28,068 nt of DNA from Bacteroidales bacterium (lineage in GTDB: Bacteria; Bacteroidota; Bacteroidia; Bacteroidales; JAADGE01). The stretch spans positions 1-28,068 of the forward strand of contig JAOZQB010000008.1 of the NCBI GenBank assembly GCA_029932445.1, given 5' to 3'. The position numbers and the translations under genes were made by a program. The notes under the pieces were generated by a model. It ran no database searches. It saw only the letters and a list, made by a program, of their open reading frames with translations, and was not told the DNA's origin. Positions 17,610 through 26,075 of this stretch are shown piece by piece (the first letter of the stretch is position 1; each line of letters starts with the position of its first letter).

Positions 17610-17654
17610 ATAAATAATGCAATGCTTATGTAATATATGCTTTGCATTATTTAT
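17610..17654 (+). terminator. Inverted repeat after siaC, possible weak terminator or processing hairpin
   Basis: ATAAATAATGCAATGC (17610-17625) and GCTTTGCATTATTTAT (17639-17654) pair at 15 of 16 positions around a 13-nt loop. The stem is AT-rich and is not followed by a run of T on the plus strand, so termination may be partial. It could lower transporter expression relative to the Sia genes or protect the upstream mRNA end. Confidence 0.4.
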
Positions 17655-17695
17655 AAAATTATATTGCTGTTTTCAGTTTCGTATAATCCAATACT

Positions 17696-20600
17696 ATGAG
17701 TGAAGAAATATTAAAAGCGTTAATGCAACTGTTTGCAATTATTGCAAAACAGGATGAGGGTGTTGTTCTGGAGGAAGAAAAGTTTGTCAGAATATTTTTG
17801 GCTTCTCAATTAAGCAAATCACAGGTTGAAGAATATATGGATTTGTTTATTAAGCATTCCGAAAGAGAAGAAAAAAAACGAAAAAAGAAAGAAGGTAGAG
17901 AAGGTCCCTCAGGGCAAGTTAAAATGGTTGATTCCGTTCGTGTAATGGGAATTTGTCGTAAAATTAATAAGACTTTGAACCATAAGCAAAAGGTTATTGT
18001 ATTAGCTCGTTTGTTTGAACTTATAAATGTTGAAAAGAAATTAACCGAGCAACGCATGGAGATTATTTCCGTTGTTGCCGATGCTTTTAATTTAACTTCC
18101 AAGGAATATAAAGAAATAGAAAACTTTGTTATTCAAGATGATTACAGAGAATTAGATTCCGAATCTGTTTTAATAATAAATGACAAAGAACATACACATA
18201 CAAAATCTCAACACATACTTTCTGATAGTTTACACGGAAGTGTTTTAATTTTGCAAATTAAAAGTGCTGATTTATATTTTCTTAAATATACCGGAAAACA
18301 AGATGTATTTCTTAACAGTACGAATGTATACAATAATCGTGTTTACCTGTTTGCTCCGGGAAGTGTTATAAAACTGCCGAAAGGAAAACCTGTTCATTAC
18401 AGTGATGTTGTTGCTCGATTTATGCAAGATTTAGAAATTTCTAAACTTTCATTTATCGTTAAAGATTTGCAATACCGTTTTAAAACCGGAGATATCGGAG
18501 TGAGAGATGTCAGTTTCTCGGTTGATCACGGGAAATTAGTCGGTATAATGGGAGCCAGCGGTTCCGGAAAAACAACGTTGGTAAATACCTTATCCGGTAT
18601 TACGACACCTTCTTCCGGAGAAGTCCGAATTAACGGTATTAACCTCCATCATAACCACGGAGAACTTGAAGGGGTTATCGGTTATATACCGCAAGATGAT
18701 TTGCTGATTGAAGAATTAACCGTTTATCAAAATTTATATTATAATGCCAAACTTTGTTTTAAAGATAAAAATGAAGAAGATTTATCGGCATTGGTAATAA
18801 AAACATTGAAAGATTTAGGCCTGAACGATAAAAAAGATTTGAGAGTCGGTAATGCGATGAACAAAACAATCAGCGGCGGTCAAAGGAAACGTTTAAACAT
18901 TGCTCTTGAATTGATTAGAGAACCTTCAATTTTATTTGTTGATGAACCGACATCCGGATTATCCTCAAGAGATTCTGAGAATGTTATGGAATTGTTAAGT
19001 GAATTAACGCAAAAAGGAAAATTGATTTTTGTAGTAATTCACCAACCTTCTTCCGATATTTATAAAATGTTTGACCGGATGTTGATTTTAGATCAAGGTG
19101 GTTATTTGGTTTGGTACGGAAACCCTGTTGATGCGGTTGTTCATTTTAAAACCCTTGACAATCAGGTTAATGCAGATGTCGGTGAGTGCGGAGTTTGCGG
19201 TAATGTTACACCGGAACTAATTTTTGATATCATTGAAGCTGAAGTTGTTGATGAATTCGGAAGATATACCGAACAAAGGAAAATATTACCTCAAGAATGG
19301 GAAAAAAATTATCAGGAAGGTGTTCCGAAAGATGAAGTAGAAGAAGTCAATGATGAACCGCCGGCAACTTTAAATATTCCGAATTGGTTCAAACAATTTA
19401 AAATTTTCTTAACACGTGATGTATTAGCAAAAATAAGTAATACCCAATATATTGTATTAAATCTTTTAGAAGCTCCTTTACTCGGGTTTATACTTGCTTT
19501 TTTAATTCGATATATTGCCGACCCGAATTCATCGGTTTATATTTTCTTTGATAATGAAAATATTCCTCCTTATATATTTATGTCTATAGTTGTAGCTTTA
19601 TTTTTAGGATTAACCGTAAGTGCCGAAGAAATTTTCAGAGATCGAAAAATTTTAAAACGTGAAAAGTTTCTGCATCTTAGCCGTTCTTCTTATTTAATGG
19701 CAAAAATTGTTATTCTGACAAGTATTTCCGCCATTCAGGCATTCTTATTTGTTGTAATCGGAAATGCCATACTGGATATTCAAGGAATGTATTTTGCTTA
19801 TTGGATTATATTATTCTCAGTTTTTGTTTTTGCAAATTTTATGGGTTTAAATATTTCATCAGCTTTTAATTCTGCCGTTACAATTTATATCTTAATTCCG
19901 TTATTGATGATTCCTCAAATGGCATTAGGCGGGGCAATGTTCAGTTTCAGTAAATTAAACAGATTGATAGGAAGTGTCGATAAAGTTCCCGTTATTGCCG
20001 ATATGATGGCTTCACGATGGGCTTATGAAGGATTAATGGTTTATCAGTTTAAAGAAAATAAATTTGAGAAACAATATTTTGATTATGATCAAGTTAAAAG
20101 TATTGCAAATTTTAACCAAGATAAATTAATCCCGAAACTTTCCGAAAGTATTGAAGCGATTGAAATTGTAAGAGAAGAAAATGAAGGAAAAAATAATGTT
20201 GATTCTGTTAATAAAGTTGTTGCTTATGAATTGGCTTTATTAAAACATGAAATACCGAAAGAAAACCGTAAAATTCTTGAATTAACCGAGAAATTAAGAG
20301 ATTTTAAAAGCGGTAAAAACGGAAAGAAGATTAATTTTGATGTTTTTTATAATGGTTTTGATGCTCTGGCTGCTGATGATGAAACAGTTAAGGATTCACT
20401 GTTTATTCCCGAAGAGTTGATAAACGCACTTAATGTTAAAACATATGAAGTAGAAAAGCACGGCTATGAATTAATGGATGATCTTGAAAAATGGAAAGAT
20501 TTCTATCTCGCTGTTTATTCAAGTGCCAATGAATTAAGAGAAAATTTAATTGCCTATCAAGATGAACGGAAGCCGGGATATTATATTAAATTTCGGAATA

Positions 20601-20956
20601 AATATCACAATGAGCATTTGGATGATATTGTAAGGAATATCTATGAAAAGAATAAAATATTACGTTTTAATGAAAAGCTGGTCAGGCAAGAAGAACCGAT
20701 TTATTTAGAACCGGATGATTCTAATTTTATCGGATTCAGATCTCATTTTTATGCACCGCATAAATATTTTTTGGGGCATAAGTTTGAAACGTTTTGGTTT
20801 AATATATTCGTCATTTGGGCAATGTCATTACTATTGTATATCCCTTTATATTATGACCATTTAAGAAGGATTGTAGAGTTTTTCGGAGATTTAAATTTTA
20901 ATAAAAAGAAAATAAATAAAAATATAGAAGAAGTACAAAATAAGGTTGAATCGTGA
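17696..20956 (+). CDS. TerB-like / ABCG-type ATPase-permease fusion protein
   Basis: The 1086-residue product starts with an acidic, helical TerB-like region (about 1-150), then a small beta-rich region (about 155-245), an ABC ATPase, and a permease half. The ATPase is complete: Walker A GASGSGKTT (from 286), signature SGGQRKRLNIALE (from 393), Walker B ILFVDEPTSGL (about 412) and H-loop VIHQPSS (about 448). A CGVCG pair (Cys498, Cys501) follows the ATPase. Membrane segments run from about 585 to 770, then a soluble insertion of about 250 residues, then a last segment near 1035-1057 and a lysine-rich tail. Domain order ATPase then membrane matches ABCG half transporters, which dimerise, usually for export. 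The substrate is unknown. It lies 98 bp after siaC and precedes a lipoprotein and secreted protein on the same strand. Confidence 0.88.
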   Translation: MSEEILKALMQLFAIIAKQDEGVVLEEEKFVRIFLASQLSKSQVEEYMDLFIKHSEREEKKRKKKEGREGPSGQVKMVDSVRVMGICRKINKTLNHKQKVIVLARLFELINVEKKLTEQRMEIISVVADAFNLTSKEYKEIENFVIQDDYRELDSESVLIINDKEHTHTKSQHILSDSLHGSVLILQIKSADLYFLKYTGKQDVFLNSTNVYNNRVYLFAPGSVIKLPKGKPVHYSDVVARFMQDLEISKLSFIVKDLQYRFKTGDIGVRDVSFSVDHGKLVGIMGASGSGKTTLVNTLSGITTPSSGEVRINGINLHHNHGELEGVIGYIPQDDLLIEELTVYQNLYYNAKLCFKDKNEEDLSALVIKTLKDLGLNDKKDLRVGNAMNKTISGGQRKRLNIALELIREPSILFVDEPTSGLSSRDSENVMELLSELTQKGKLIFVVIHQPSSDIYKMFDRMLILDQGGYLVWYGNPVDAVVHFKTLDNQVNADVGECGVCGNVTPELIFDIIEAEVVDEFGRYTEQRKILPQEWEKNYQEGVPKDEVEEVNDEPPATLNIPNWFKQFKIFLTRDVLAKISNTQYIVLNLLEAPLLGFILAFLIRYIADPNSSVYIFFDNENIPPYIFMSIVVALFLGLTVSAEEIFRDRKILKREKFLHLSRSSYLMAKIVILTSISAIQAFLFVVIGNAILDIQGMYFAYWIILFSVFVFANFMGLNISSAFNSAVTIYILIPLLMIPQMALGGAMFSFSKLNRLIGSVDKVPVIADMMASRWAYEGLMVYQFKENKFEKQYFDYDQVKSIANFNQDKLIPKLSESIEAIEIVREENEGKNNVDSVNKVVAYELALLKHEIPKENRKILELTEKLRDFKSGKNGKKINFDVFYNGFDALAADDETVKDSLFIPEELINALNVKTYEVEKHGYELMDDLEKWKDFYLAVYSSANELRENLIAYQDERKPGYYIKFRNKYHNEHLDDIVRNIYEKNKILRFNEKLVRQEEPIYLEPDDSNFIGFRSHFYAPHKYFLGHKFETFWFNIFVIWAMSLLLYIPLYYDHLRRIVEFFGDLNFNKKKINKNIEEVQNKVES

Positions 20957-20971
20957 AAAAAATGAACAATA

Positions 20972-21003
20972 TTTTTTAAAATATAAATTTTTTAATATCT
21001 TTG
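20972..21003 (+). promoter_or_regulatory. Probable promoter for the lipoprotein/secreted protein pair
   Basis: TTTT (20972-20975), 20 nt, then TATCTTTG (20996-21003), a full match to the Bacteroidota -7 box. It lies 33 nt before the ATG at 21036. Confidence 0.5.
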
Positions 21004-21035
21004 ATTGTTGATTGCCTTTGTCTAACTAATTTATT

Positions 21036-21935
21036 ATGATTAAAAAACTGATATTTATATTTTCTGTTGCACTTTTTTTTGCAGCGTGCGGCGGTGGCGG
21101 AGATGAAAATACAATCACCGGACCTGATACGCAAAATGATGTAAGAAGTGTTCAAATTAATCCTGAAAAAATAAACGGATTAATTGAAAGTTTTCCGTCG
21201 CCTATAGAGATGGCTGCAACAATTGAAGATATGAAAGTGCCGTATTCAAAAAAACATCTTGTTCCGACTGAAATTGCTGCCGATTTTGATTCTAATTTCG
21301 ATAAAGCATTAGGACTGGGAATGTTAAGTGCAGATTTAGGGTATTTAAATGTGTACAACAGGAAAAATGCTATTGTTGAATACTTAACATCCATAAAACG
21401 TTTGGCAGATGCCTTAGATGTTGATCAATTTTTTGAATTTCAAACACTTAAGCGGCTTGCAACAAACAGTAATAATTTGGATTCTCTAATGTTTTTATCC
21501 GTTACAAGTTATCACGATATGGATGAGCATTTAAGAAAAACAAGACGAAGTGATTTAAGTGCTTTAATGATTACCGGAGTATGGACGGAAGGACAATATT
21601 TAGCATGTAAGGTGAATCAATTTAAAAGTGATAAAAGTACGGAAGAAATTATTGCAGGACAAAAGGACATTGTTAAAGAACTTTTAGGCGTATTGGAATT
21701 TTTTGATGATAAACCGAAGTTCAAAAAAATGAATGATCAATTTCGCGGATTACTGAAATTGTATGATACTGTTGAAATTAAATTGATTGAAGGGGAAGAT
21801 AAAATATCATACGATCAAGATTCCATTCCGGTTATTGAACCCGGAGAGCATACTGAAATAATTTATACTCAAGAAGATTTAAATAAAATACAAAATAAAA
21901 TTATTAAAATTCGTAACAATTTAATCTCATTATAA
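21036..21935 (+). CDS. Uncharacterised lipoprotein, 299 aa
   Basis: A lipoprotein signal ends at Cys18 (ALFFAAC), followed by GGGGDENT and a short disordered linker. The mature part (about 40-299) is mostly helical and charged, with no recognised motif or catalytic pattern. It should be anchored in the inner or outer membrane facing the periplasm or cell surface. It follows the ABC transporter by 79 bp, has its own probable promoter and overlaps the next gene by one base (TAATG), so it works with or beside the following secreted protein. A role as a substrate or partner of the transporter is only a guess from position. Confidence 0.75.
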   Translation: MIKKLIFIFSVALFFAACGGGGDENTITGPDTQNDVRSVQINPEKINGLIESFPSPIEMAATIEDMKVPYSKKHLVPTEIAADFDSNFDKALGLGMLSADLGYLNVYNRKNAIVEYLTSIKRLADALDVDQFFEFQTLKRLATNSNNLDSLMFLSVTSYHDMDEHLRKTRRSDLSALMITGVWTEGQYLACKVNQFKSDKSTEEIIAGQKDIVKELLGVLEFFDDKPKFKKMNDQFRGLLKLYDTVEIKLIEGEDKISYDQDSIPVIEPGEHTEIIYTQEDLNKIQNKIIKIRNNLISL

Positions 21936-22396
21936 TGAAGAAGATAGCCATTCTTATAGCCATAACCAGTTTTTTTATATTTGTACCCGGAGAAAAGGCT
22001 CAAGCACAATGTAAACAACAACGCGTTTATCATTGCGCCAGAAAAGGCGGAAATGCAATATATCTGCGTGACTTTAACACAAAACTTAAAGCCGTAAGAT
22101 CCGAAAGAAGCATTAACGGTACAAAATGGCCGGTTGTTCTTAACAGAGGTACCAGATATCGTTTTATTCTTTGTACTCCCAGCGGATCAGGAAATGATGT
22201 GAAATTAACGCTTTTTGACAGCAGACATCCAGAAACAAGACCCTGGAATTCTACAGAAAAAAGCGGAGGAGATAAATTCGATTTTATTTGTAAACGTTCC
22301 GGAGTTTATTATGTTTCTATTCGTTTTAAAGCAGGAAAAGGGAAGCGTAAAACGTGTGCTGTAGGGATTTTATCTTTTGTCGGGAAAAACCAATAA
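21935..22396 (+). CDS. Small secreted cysteine-rich beta-sandwich-like protein
   Basis: The 153-residue product has a signal peptide with a likely cut after AQA (residue 24). The mature protein is basic, predicted mostly beta, and has five cysteines (26, 34, 80, 119, 141), enough for two disulfides. The pattern RGTRYRFILCTPSGSGNDVKLTLFD followed by GVYYVSIRF recalls bacterial pre-peptidase C-terminal type carbohydrate- or protein-binding sandwiches, but this is not a firm match. It shares one base with the upstream lipoprotein gene and is followed by a strong terminator, so it ends the rightward block. Confidence 0.7.
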   Translation: MKKIAILIAITSFFIFVPGEKAQAQCKQQRVYHCARKGGNAIYLRDFNTKLKAVRSERSINGTKWPVVLNRGTRYRFILCTPSGSGNDVKLTLFDSRHPETRPWNSTEKSGGDKFDFICKRSGVYYVSIRFKAGKGKRKTCAVGILSFVGKNQ

Positions 22397-22412
22397 ATAC
22401 TAAATATTTTTA

Positions 22413-22455
22413 AAAAAAGGAAAGACAATACATATTGTATTGTCTTTCCTTTTTT
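22413..22455. terminator. Perfect bidirectional intrinsic terminator
   Basis: A perfect 20-bp stem (22413-22432 with 22436-22455) with a TAT loop. The core is GGAAAGACAATACA and its complement, flanked by six A on one side and six T on the other, so it can stop transcription from both directions. It sits between the convergent ends of the secreted-protein gene and the phosphorylase gene. Confidence 0.93.
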
Positions 22456-22481
22456 ATTTGTGAACGTTAAATGCTTAAATT

Positions 22482-25013
22482 TTATAACCACCGAACAACA
22501 GCACAATCTTGTCTGTGTGCTAACATCGAATGTTTCGGATATATGCGAAAAGCGTAATTAATACTTCCCGGTTTTGAAGGTGTAAAATAAAACGAATAAT
22601 AAACAGATGAACCTTCAACCGTTTCTTTTTCTAAATTAATAATATCCGTAATTGTTAATTCTCCGGATGCCGTTGATTCGCTGATAACCATTTCTGCTGC
22701 CACATCTTCAGAATTTAAACCGTTTATATTCAGTTTAATGCCGCCTTTATATGTTTGCCCGGGAATTAAGGAAACATTTGTAATGGCACTGACATCAAAT
22801 TCCTCTGTTTTAATTTTTTTCCATTCACTTTCAATATTTTCTTTCCATGCCGCAATTTCTTTAGCTTTTTCAAAATCATTATCAGCTATTTTTAAATAAC
22901 GGGTTTTAAGTTTTAAATAATAGCGATCTCTGTAATCATTTATCATACGTTCAGAAGTAAATTCGGGAGCAATTTCCGAAATGCATTTTTTAATATACAG
23001 AATCCAATCGTCAGGAATACCGTCGCGATCTCTGTTATAATATAAAGGGATGATTTCAGTTTCTAATTTTCGGTAAATTTGTTCGGCATCATATTCATTT
23101 TGCAGCTCCTTATTTTTGTATGTGTTTTGTTGAGATAATGCCCAGCCGCCTTTTTCTTTATAGCCTTCTACCCACCAGCCGTCTAAAACACTGAAATTAA
23201 GAACCCCGTTCATTACAGCTTTCATTCCGCTGGTTCCGGATGCTTCAAGCGGTCGGGTAGGTGTGTTAAGCCATACATCAACTCCTTTTACAAGTTCTTT
23301 GGCCAAAGACATGTTGTAATCTTCTAAAAAAAGGATTTTTCCTATGAATTCAGGCCGTTTTGAGATTTCGACAATCTGTTTTATGATTCCTTTTCCTCCG
23401 CCGTCTTTCGGGTGCGCTTTACCGGCAAAAATAAATTGAACAGGAAAATCAGGATTATTTACAATTTTATTTAATCGATCTAAATCCGTAAATAATAAGT
23501 TGCCTCTTTTGTAGGTCGCAAATCGTCTTGCAAACCCTATTGTTAAAGCATTTTTGCTGAATGTGTTTTTTATTTTTATGACATCTTTAGGGTTCTCGTT
23601 TCTGCTGACTCTTACCGAATCTATAATGTTATTAATGTAGTTATAAAGCTGCGTTTTTTGTTTTTTTCGTATGTCCCAGATTTCTTCCGTAGAAATTTGG
23701 TATATTTTAGTAAAATCGATTTCTCCCTTGTCATTTTTTAAAATCTCTTGCCAGTGTTTTGAAGTCCATGTTGAATAATGAACCCCGTTTGTTACATATC
23801 CTATATGAAGTTCTTCGGGGAAATAACCGGGCCACATATTATTAAAGATAACTTTTCGTGAGACTTCTCCGTGAAGTTTGCTTACACCGTTAATTTCTTG
23901 GGATGTATTTGCTGCAAGTACGCTCATGGAAAATTTTTCATCTTCATTTTCATGATTTTCTTTACCCAAATTAATGAATTTCTTCCACGAGACACCTAAT
24001 TTGTTCGGATAATCTCCCATATATTGCATCATTAAACTTTCCGGAAAAGCGTCATGTCCGGCAGGGACAGGTGTATGAGTAGTAAACAGATTCGATGCTC
24101 TGACAACTTCTAAAGCTTCGTTAAAAGATAATTTTTGTGATTTCATCAGACATTTTAATCGTTCAAAAACCGTAAAAGCAGCATGACCTTCGTTTAAATG
24201 GTAAATATCTTTTTGAATTCCCAATAAATTTAATGTTTTTACACCTCCGATTCCGAGAATCATTTCTTGACGCAATCGATTTTCATTATCACCGCCGTAT
24301 AATCGATAAGTAATGACTTTGTCCTCATCCGAGTTGTCATTTCTGTCAGTATCCAAAAGGAATAATTTGATTCTTCCTACTTTTAATTCCCAAATTTGAG
24401 CATATACTTTTCTGCCTTCCATTTCAACTGAAACAGTAACAGCATCACCGTTTTTATCTTTGAGAAGTTCTGCCGGAGAATCCATAAATCTTTGAGATTC
24501 ATATACTTCATCTTGATTGCCTGATTGAGAAATTATTTGTTTAAAGTAACCTTGACGATAAAACAAGCCTATTGCTGTCATGTCATAACCGGAATCGCTT
24601 GCTTGCTTTAAATAATCTCCTGCTAACACGCCTAAGCCGCCGGAATATATTTTTAAAATATTGGTCATTCCGTATTCCATACTGAAATATGCAATCGAAG
24701 GTAAATTCTTATCATAAGGAGTGTTAATGTATGTTTCAAAATCGCCGAATACTTTTTCAAATTTCTTTAAGAATTGAGAATCTTTTTGAAGTTCCTCAAA
24801 TCGTTCTTGTGAAATTGATTTCAGCATTGAATTAGGATCGATGCAATTACTGATTGAATTTTTGTTATTAATATATTTGAAAAGTTCCGTAGCTTCATTA
24901 TTCCAAGACCACCATATATTTCGTGACAATTCTTCAAGTTTTTTCAGTTTGCCTGTATAATGCGGTTGTATATTTACGGTATGCCAATTCGGCAAATTTT
25001 TAATTGTGCTCAT
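22482..25013 (-). CDS. glgP: Alpha-glucan (glycogen/maltodextrin) phosphorylase
   Basis: The 843-residue product is a GT35 phosphorylase of the alpha-glucan family that starts with a DUF3417-like N-terminus (LSRNIWWSWN). It cleaves alpha-1,4-glucan with phosphate to glucose 1-phosphate using pyridoxal phosphate. The cofactor motif EASGTSGMKAVMNG places the PLP lysine at residue 598, and GFARRFATYKRG (493-504) is the phosphate-binding segment. YSGGLGVLAGDYLKQASD (123-140) and HLNEGHAAF (272-280) are further family blocks. Residues from about 730 form a beta-rich C-terminal region. It has its own strong promoter, so expression is separate from the upstream HIT gene, which ends in a terminator. 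Confidence 0.94.
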   Translation of the reverse strand: MSTIKNLPNWHTVNIQPHYTGKLKKLEELSRNIWWSWNNEATELFKYINNKNSISNCIDPNSMLKSISQERFEELQKDSQFLKKFEKVFGDFETYINTPYDKNLPSIAYFSMEYGMTNILKIYSGGLGVLAGDYLKQASDSGYDMTAIGLFYRQGYFKQIISQSGNQDEVYESQRFMDSPAELLKDKNGDAVTVSVEMEGRKVYAQIWELKVGRIKLFLLDTDRNDNSDEDKVITYRLYGGDNENRLRQEMILGIGGVKTLNLLGIQKDIYHLNEGHAAFTVFERLKCLMKSQKLSFNEALEVVRASNLFTTHTPVPAGHDAFPESLMMQYMGDYPNKLGVSWKKFINLGKENHENEDEKFSMSVLAANTSQEINGVSKLHGEVSRKVIFNNMWPGYFPEELHIGYVTNGVHYSTWTSKHWQEILKNDKGEIDFTKIYQISTEEIWDIRKKQKTQLYNYINNIIDSVRVSRNENPKDVIKIKNTFSKNALTIGFARRFATYKRGNLLFTDLDRLNKIVNNPDFPVQFIFAGKAHPKDGGGKGIIKQIVEISKRPEFIGKILFLEDYNMSLAKELVKGVDVWLNTPTRPLEASGTSGMKAVMNGVLNFSVLDGWWVEGYKEKGGWALSQQNTYKNKELQNEYDAEQIYRKLETEIIPLYYNRDRDGIPDDWILYIKKCISEIAPEFTSERMINDYRDRYYLKLKTRYLKIADNDFEKAKEIAAWKENIESEWKKIKTEEFDVSAITNVSLIPGQTYKGGIKLNINGLNSEDVAAEMVISESTASGELTITDIINLEKETVEGSSVYYSFYFTPSKPGSINYAFRIYPKHSMLAHRQDCAVVRWL

Positions 25014-25041
25014 TCGTTCGTTTGATTAAAAAATTAATTCA

Positions 25042-25072
25042 CAAAAATATATTTTAATTTAAGACATACAAA
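25042..25072 (-). promoter_or_regulatory. Promoter for glgP
   Basis: On the minus strand TTTG (25072-25069), exactly 19 nt, then TATTTTTG (25049-25042). This is a full match to both Bacteroidota promoter boxes with standard spacing. The start point should be about 20 nt before the glgP ATG. The -33 box overlaps the T-run of the upstream terminator. Confidence 0.75.
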
Positions 25073-25098
25073 AAAGCACTCCAAAAAAAAGAGTGCTT
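25071..25098 (-). terminator. Intrinsic terminator after the HIT gene
   Basis: On the minus strand AAGCACTC (25098-25091) pairs with GAGTGCTT (25081-25074) around a 9-nt loop and is followed by a run of T. It lies 28 bp after the HIT gene stop and ends the greA-HIT transcript. Confidence 0.8.
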
Positions 25099-25125
25099 GG
25101 TCTTTTGTTTTTCGGTTACGAAATT

Positions 25126-25518
25126 TTAAAGTTTTGTTTTAATTTTTGATGCAATACTTTTAAATTTATCTTCGGACAGTTTAAGTTTTTCTCTTTTGAA
25201 ATTTAATTCTGCTTCATCGTTAAACGGAATTAAATGAATATGTGCATGCGGAACTTCCGTGCCGATAACAATAACGCCTACCCTTACACATTTAATTGAT
25301 TTGTCAAGTGCTCCGGCTATTGTTTTTGCAAAAATCATCATCTCGCCAAGTGTTTCATTATCAAGGTCAAAGATATAATCAATTTCTTTTTTAGGAACAA
25401 CTAAAGTGTGTCCTTCCGTAAGCGGATTTATGTCTAAAAAAGCAAAGAAATTTTCGTTTTCTGCAATTTTATAGGAAGGAATGTCGCCGTTAATAATTTT
25501 TGTGAAAATAGATGCCAT
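25126..25518 (-). CDS. HIT family hydrolase
   Basis: The 130-residue product has the histidine-triad motif PHAHIHLIP (HxHxHxx) near residues 89-97 and the typical N-terminal IFTKIINGDIPSYKI and the GHTLVVPKKEI segment. HIT proteins hydrolyse nucleoside phosphoramidates, dinucleoside polyphosphates or adenylylated products; the exact substrate here is unknown. The length matches the HinT-like branch. It begins 11 bp after the greA stop and is followed by a terminator, so greA and this gene form a two-gene transcript. Confidence 0.93.
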   Translation of the reverse strand: MASIFTKIINGDIPSYKIAENENFFAFLDINPLTEGHTLVVPKKEIDYIFDLDNETLGEMMIFAKTIAGALDKSIKCVRVGVIVIGTEVPHAHIHLIPFNDEAELNFKREKLKLSEDKFKSIASKIKTKL

Positions 25519-25529
25519 AATATAATCAA

Positions 25530-26003
25530 TTAAATTGAAATGTCAAGTATTTCAAATGTTACGGTTCCTGCAGGAACTTGAATATCAACCTTATCACCTT
25601 TTTTCTTTCCGATGAGTCCTTGTGCAATCGGTGTGTCAACGGAAATCTTTTTTTCTTTAAAATTTGCTTCTCTTTCCGAAACAATCGTATATTCGGTAAT
25701 TGCTCCGTTTTGAAGATTTTTGAGTTTAACTTTATTCATTATCTGAACCTGTGCTGTGTCAATCATTGATTCATCAATGATTTTAGCATTTCTTAAGGTT
25801 GCCTGAAGTTGTCCGAGTTTCATCTCCATCATACCTTGTGCTTCTTTTGCCGCATCATATTCGGCATTTTCAGATAAGTCTCCTTTATCTCTGGCTTCCG
25901 CAATTTGTTTTGAAATTTTCGGACGCTCAATCATAGTCAAATGTTCAATCTCTTCCTTGAGTTTCCTTAAACCTTCTTCCGTTAAATAAACAATTTCTGA
26001 CAT
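25530..26003 (-). CDS. greA: Transcription elongation factor GreA
   Basis: The 157-residue product has the full GreA plan: an N-terminal antiparallel coiled coil with tip motif GDLSENAEYDAAKE (41-54, acidic Asp42 and Glu45 at the RNA polymerase active site) and a C-terminal FKBP-like domain with PIAQGLIGKKKGDKVDI (124-140). GreA binds the secondary channel of RNA polymerase and stimulates cleavage of backtracked transcripts. It is first in a greA-HIT operon. Its leader carries a promoter followed at once by an intrinsic terminator hairpin, suggesting that greA expression depends on read-through. Confidence 0.96.
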   Translation of the reverse strand: MSEIVYLTEEGLRKLKEEIEHLTMIERPKISKQIAEARDKGDLSENAEYDAAKEAQGMMEMKLGQLQATLRNAKIIDESMIDTAQVQIMNKVKLKNLQNGAITEYTIVSEREANFKEKKISVDTPIAQGLIGKKKGDKVDIQVPAGTVTFEILDISI

Positions 26004-26023
26004 AACTATTTGATTAAAACAGT

Positions 26024-26069
26024 AAAAAAAGAAAGAATCTTGATGTATTCAGCACAGCAAGACTCTTTC
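26024..26069 (-). terminator. Intrinsic terminator or attenuator in the greA leader
   Basis: On the minus strand GAAAGAGTCTTG (26069-26058) pairs with CAAGATTCTTTC (26042-26031) at 11 Watson-Crick positions plus one G-U, with a 15-nt loop, followed by a run of seven T (26030-26024). It ends 20 bases before the greA ATG. It may terminate the upstream lysine-rich gene, attenuate greA, or both. Confidence 0.7.
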
Positions 26070-26075
26070 AAAGTG

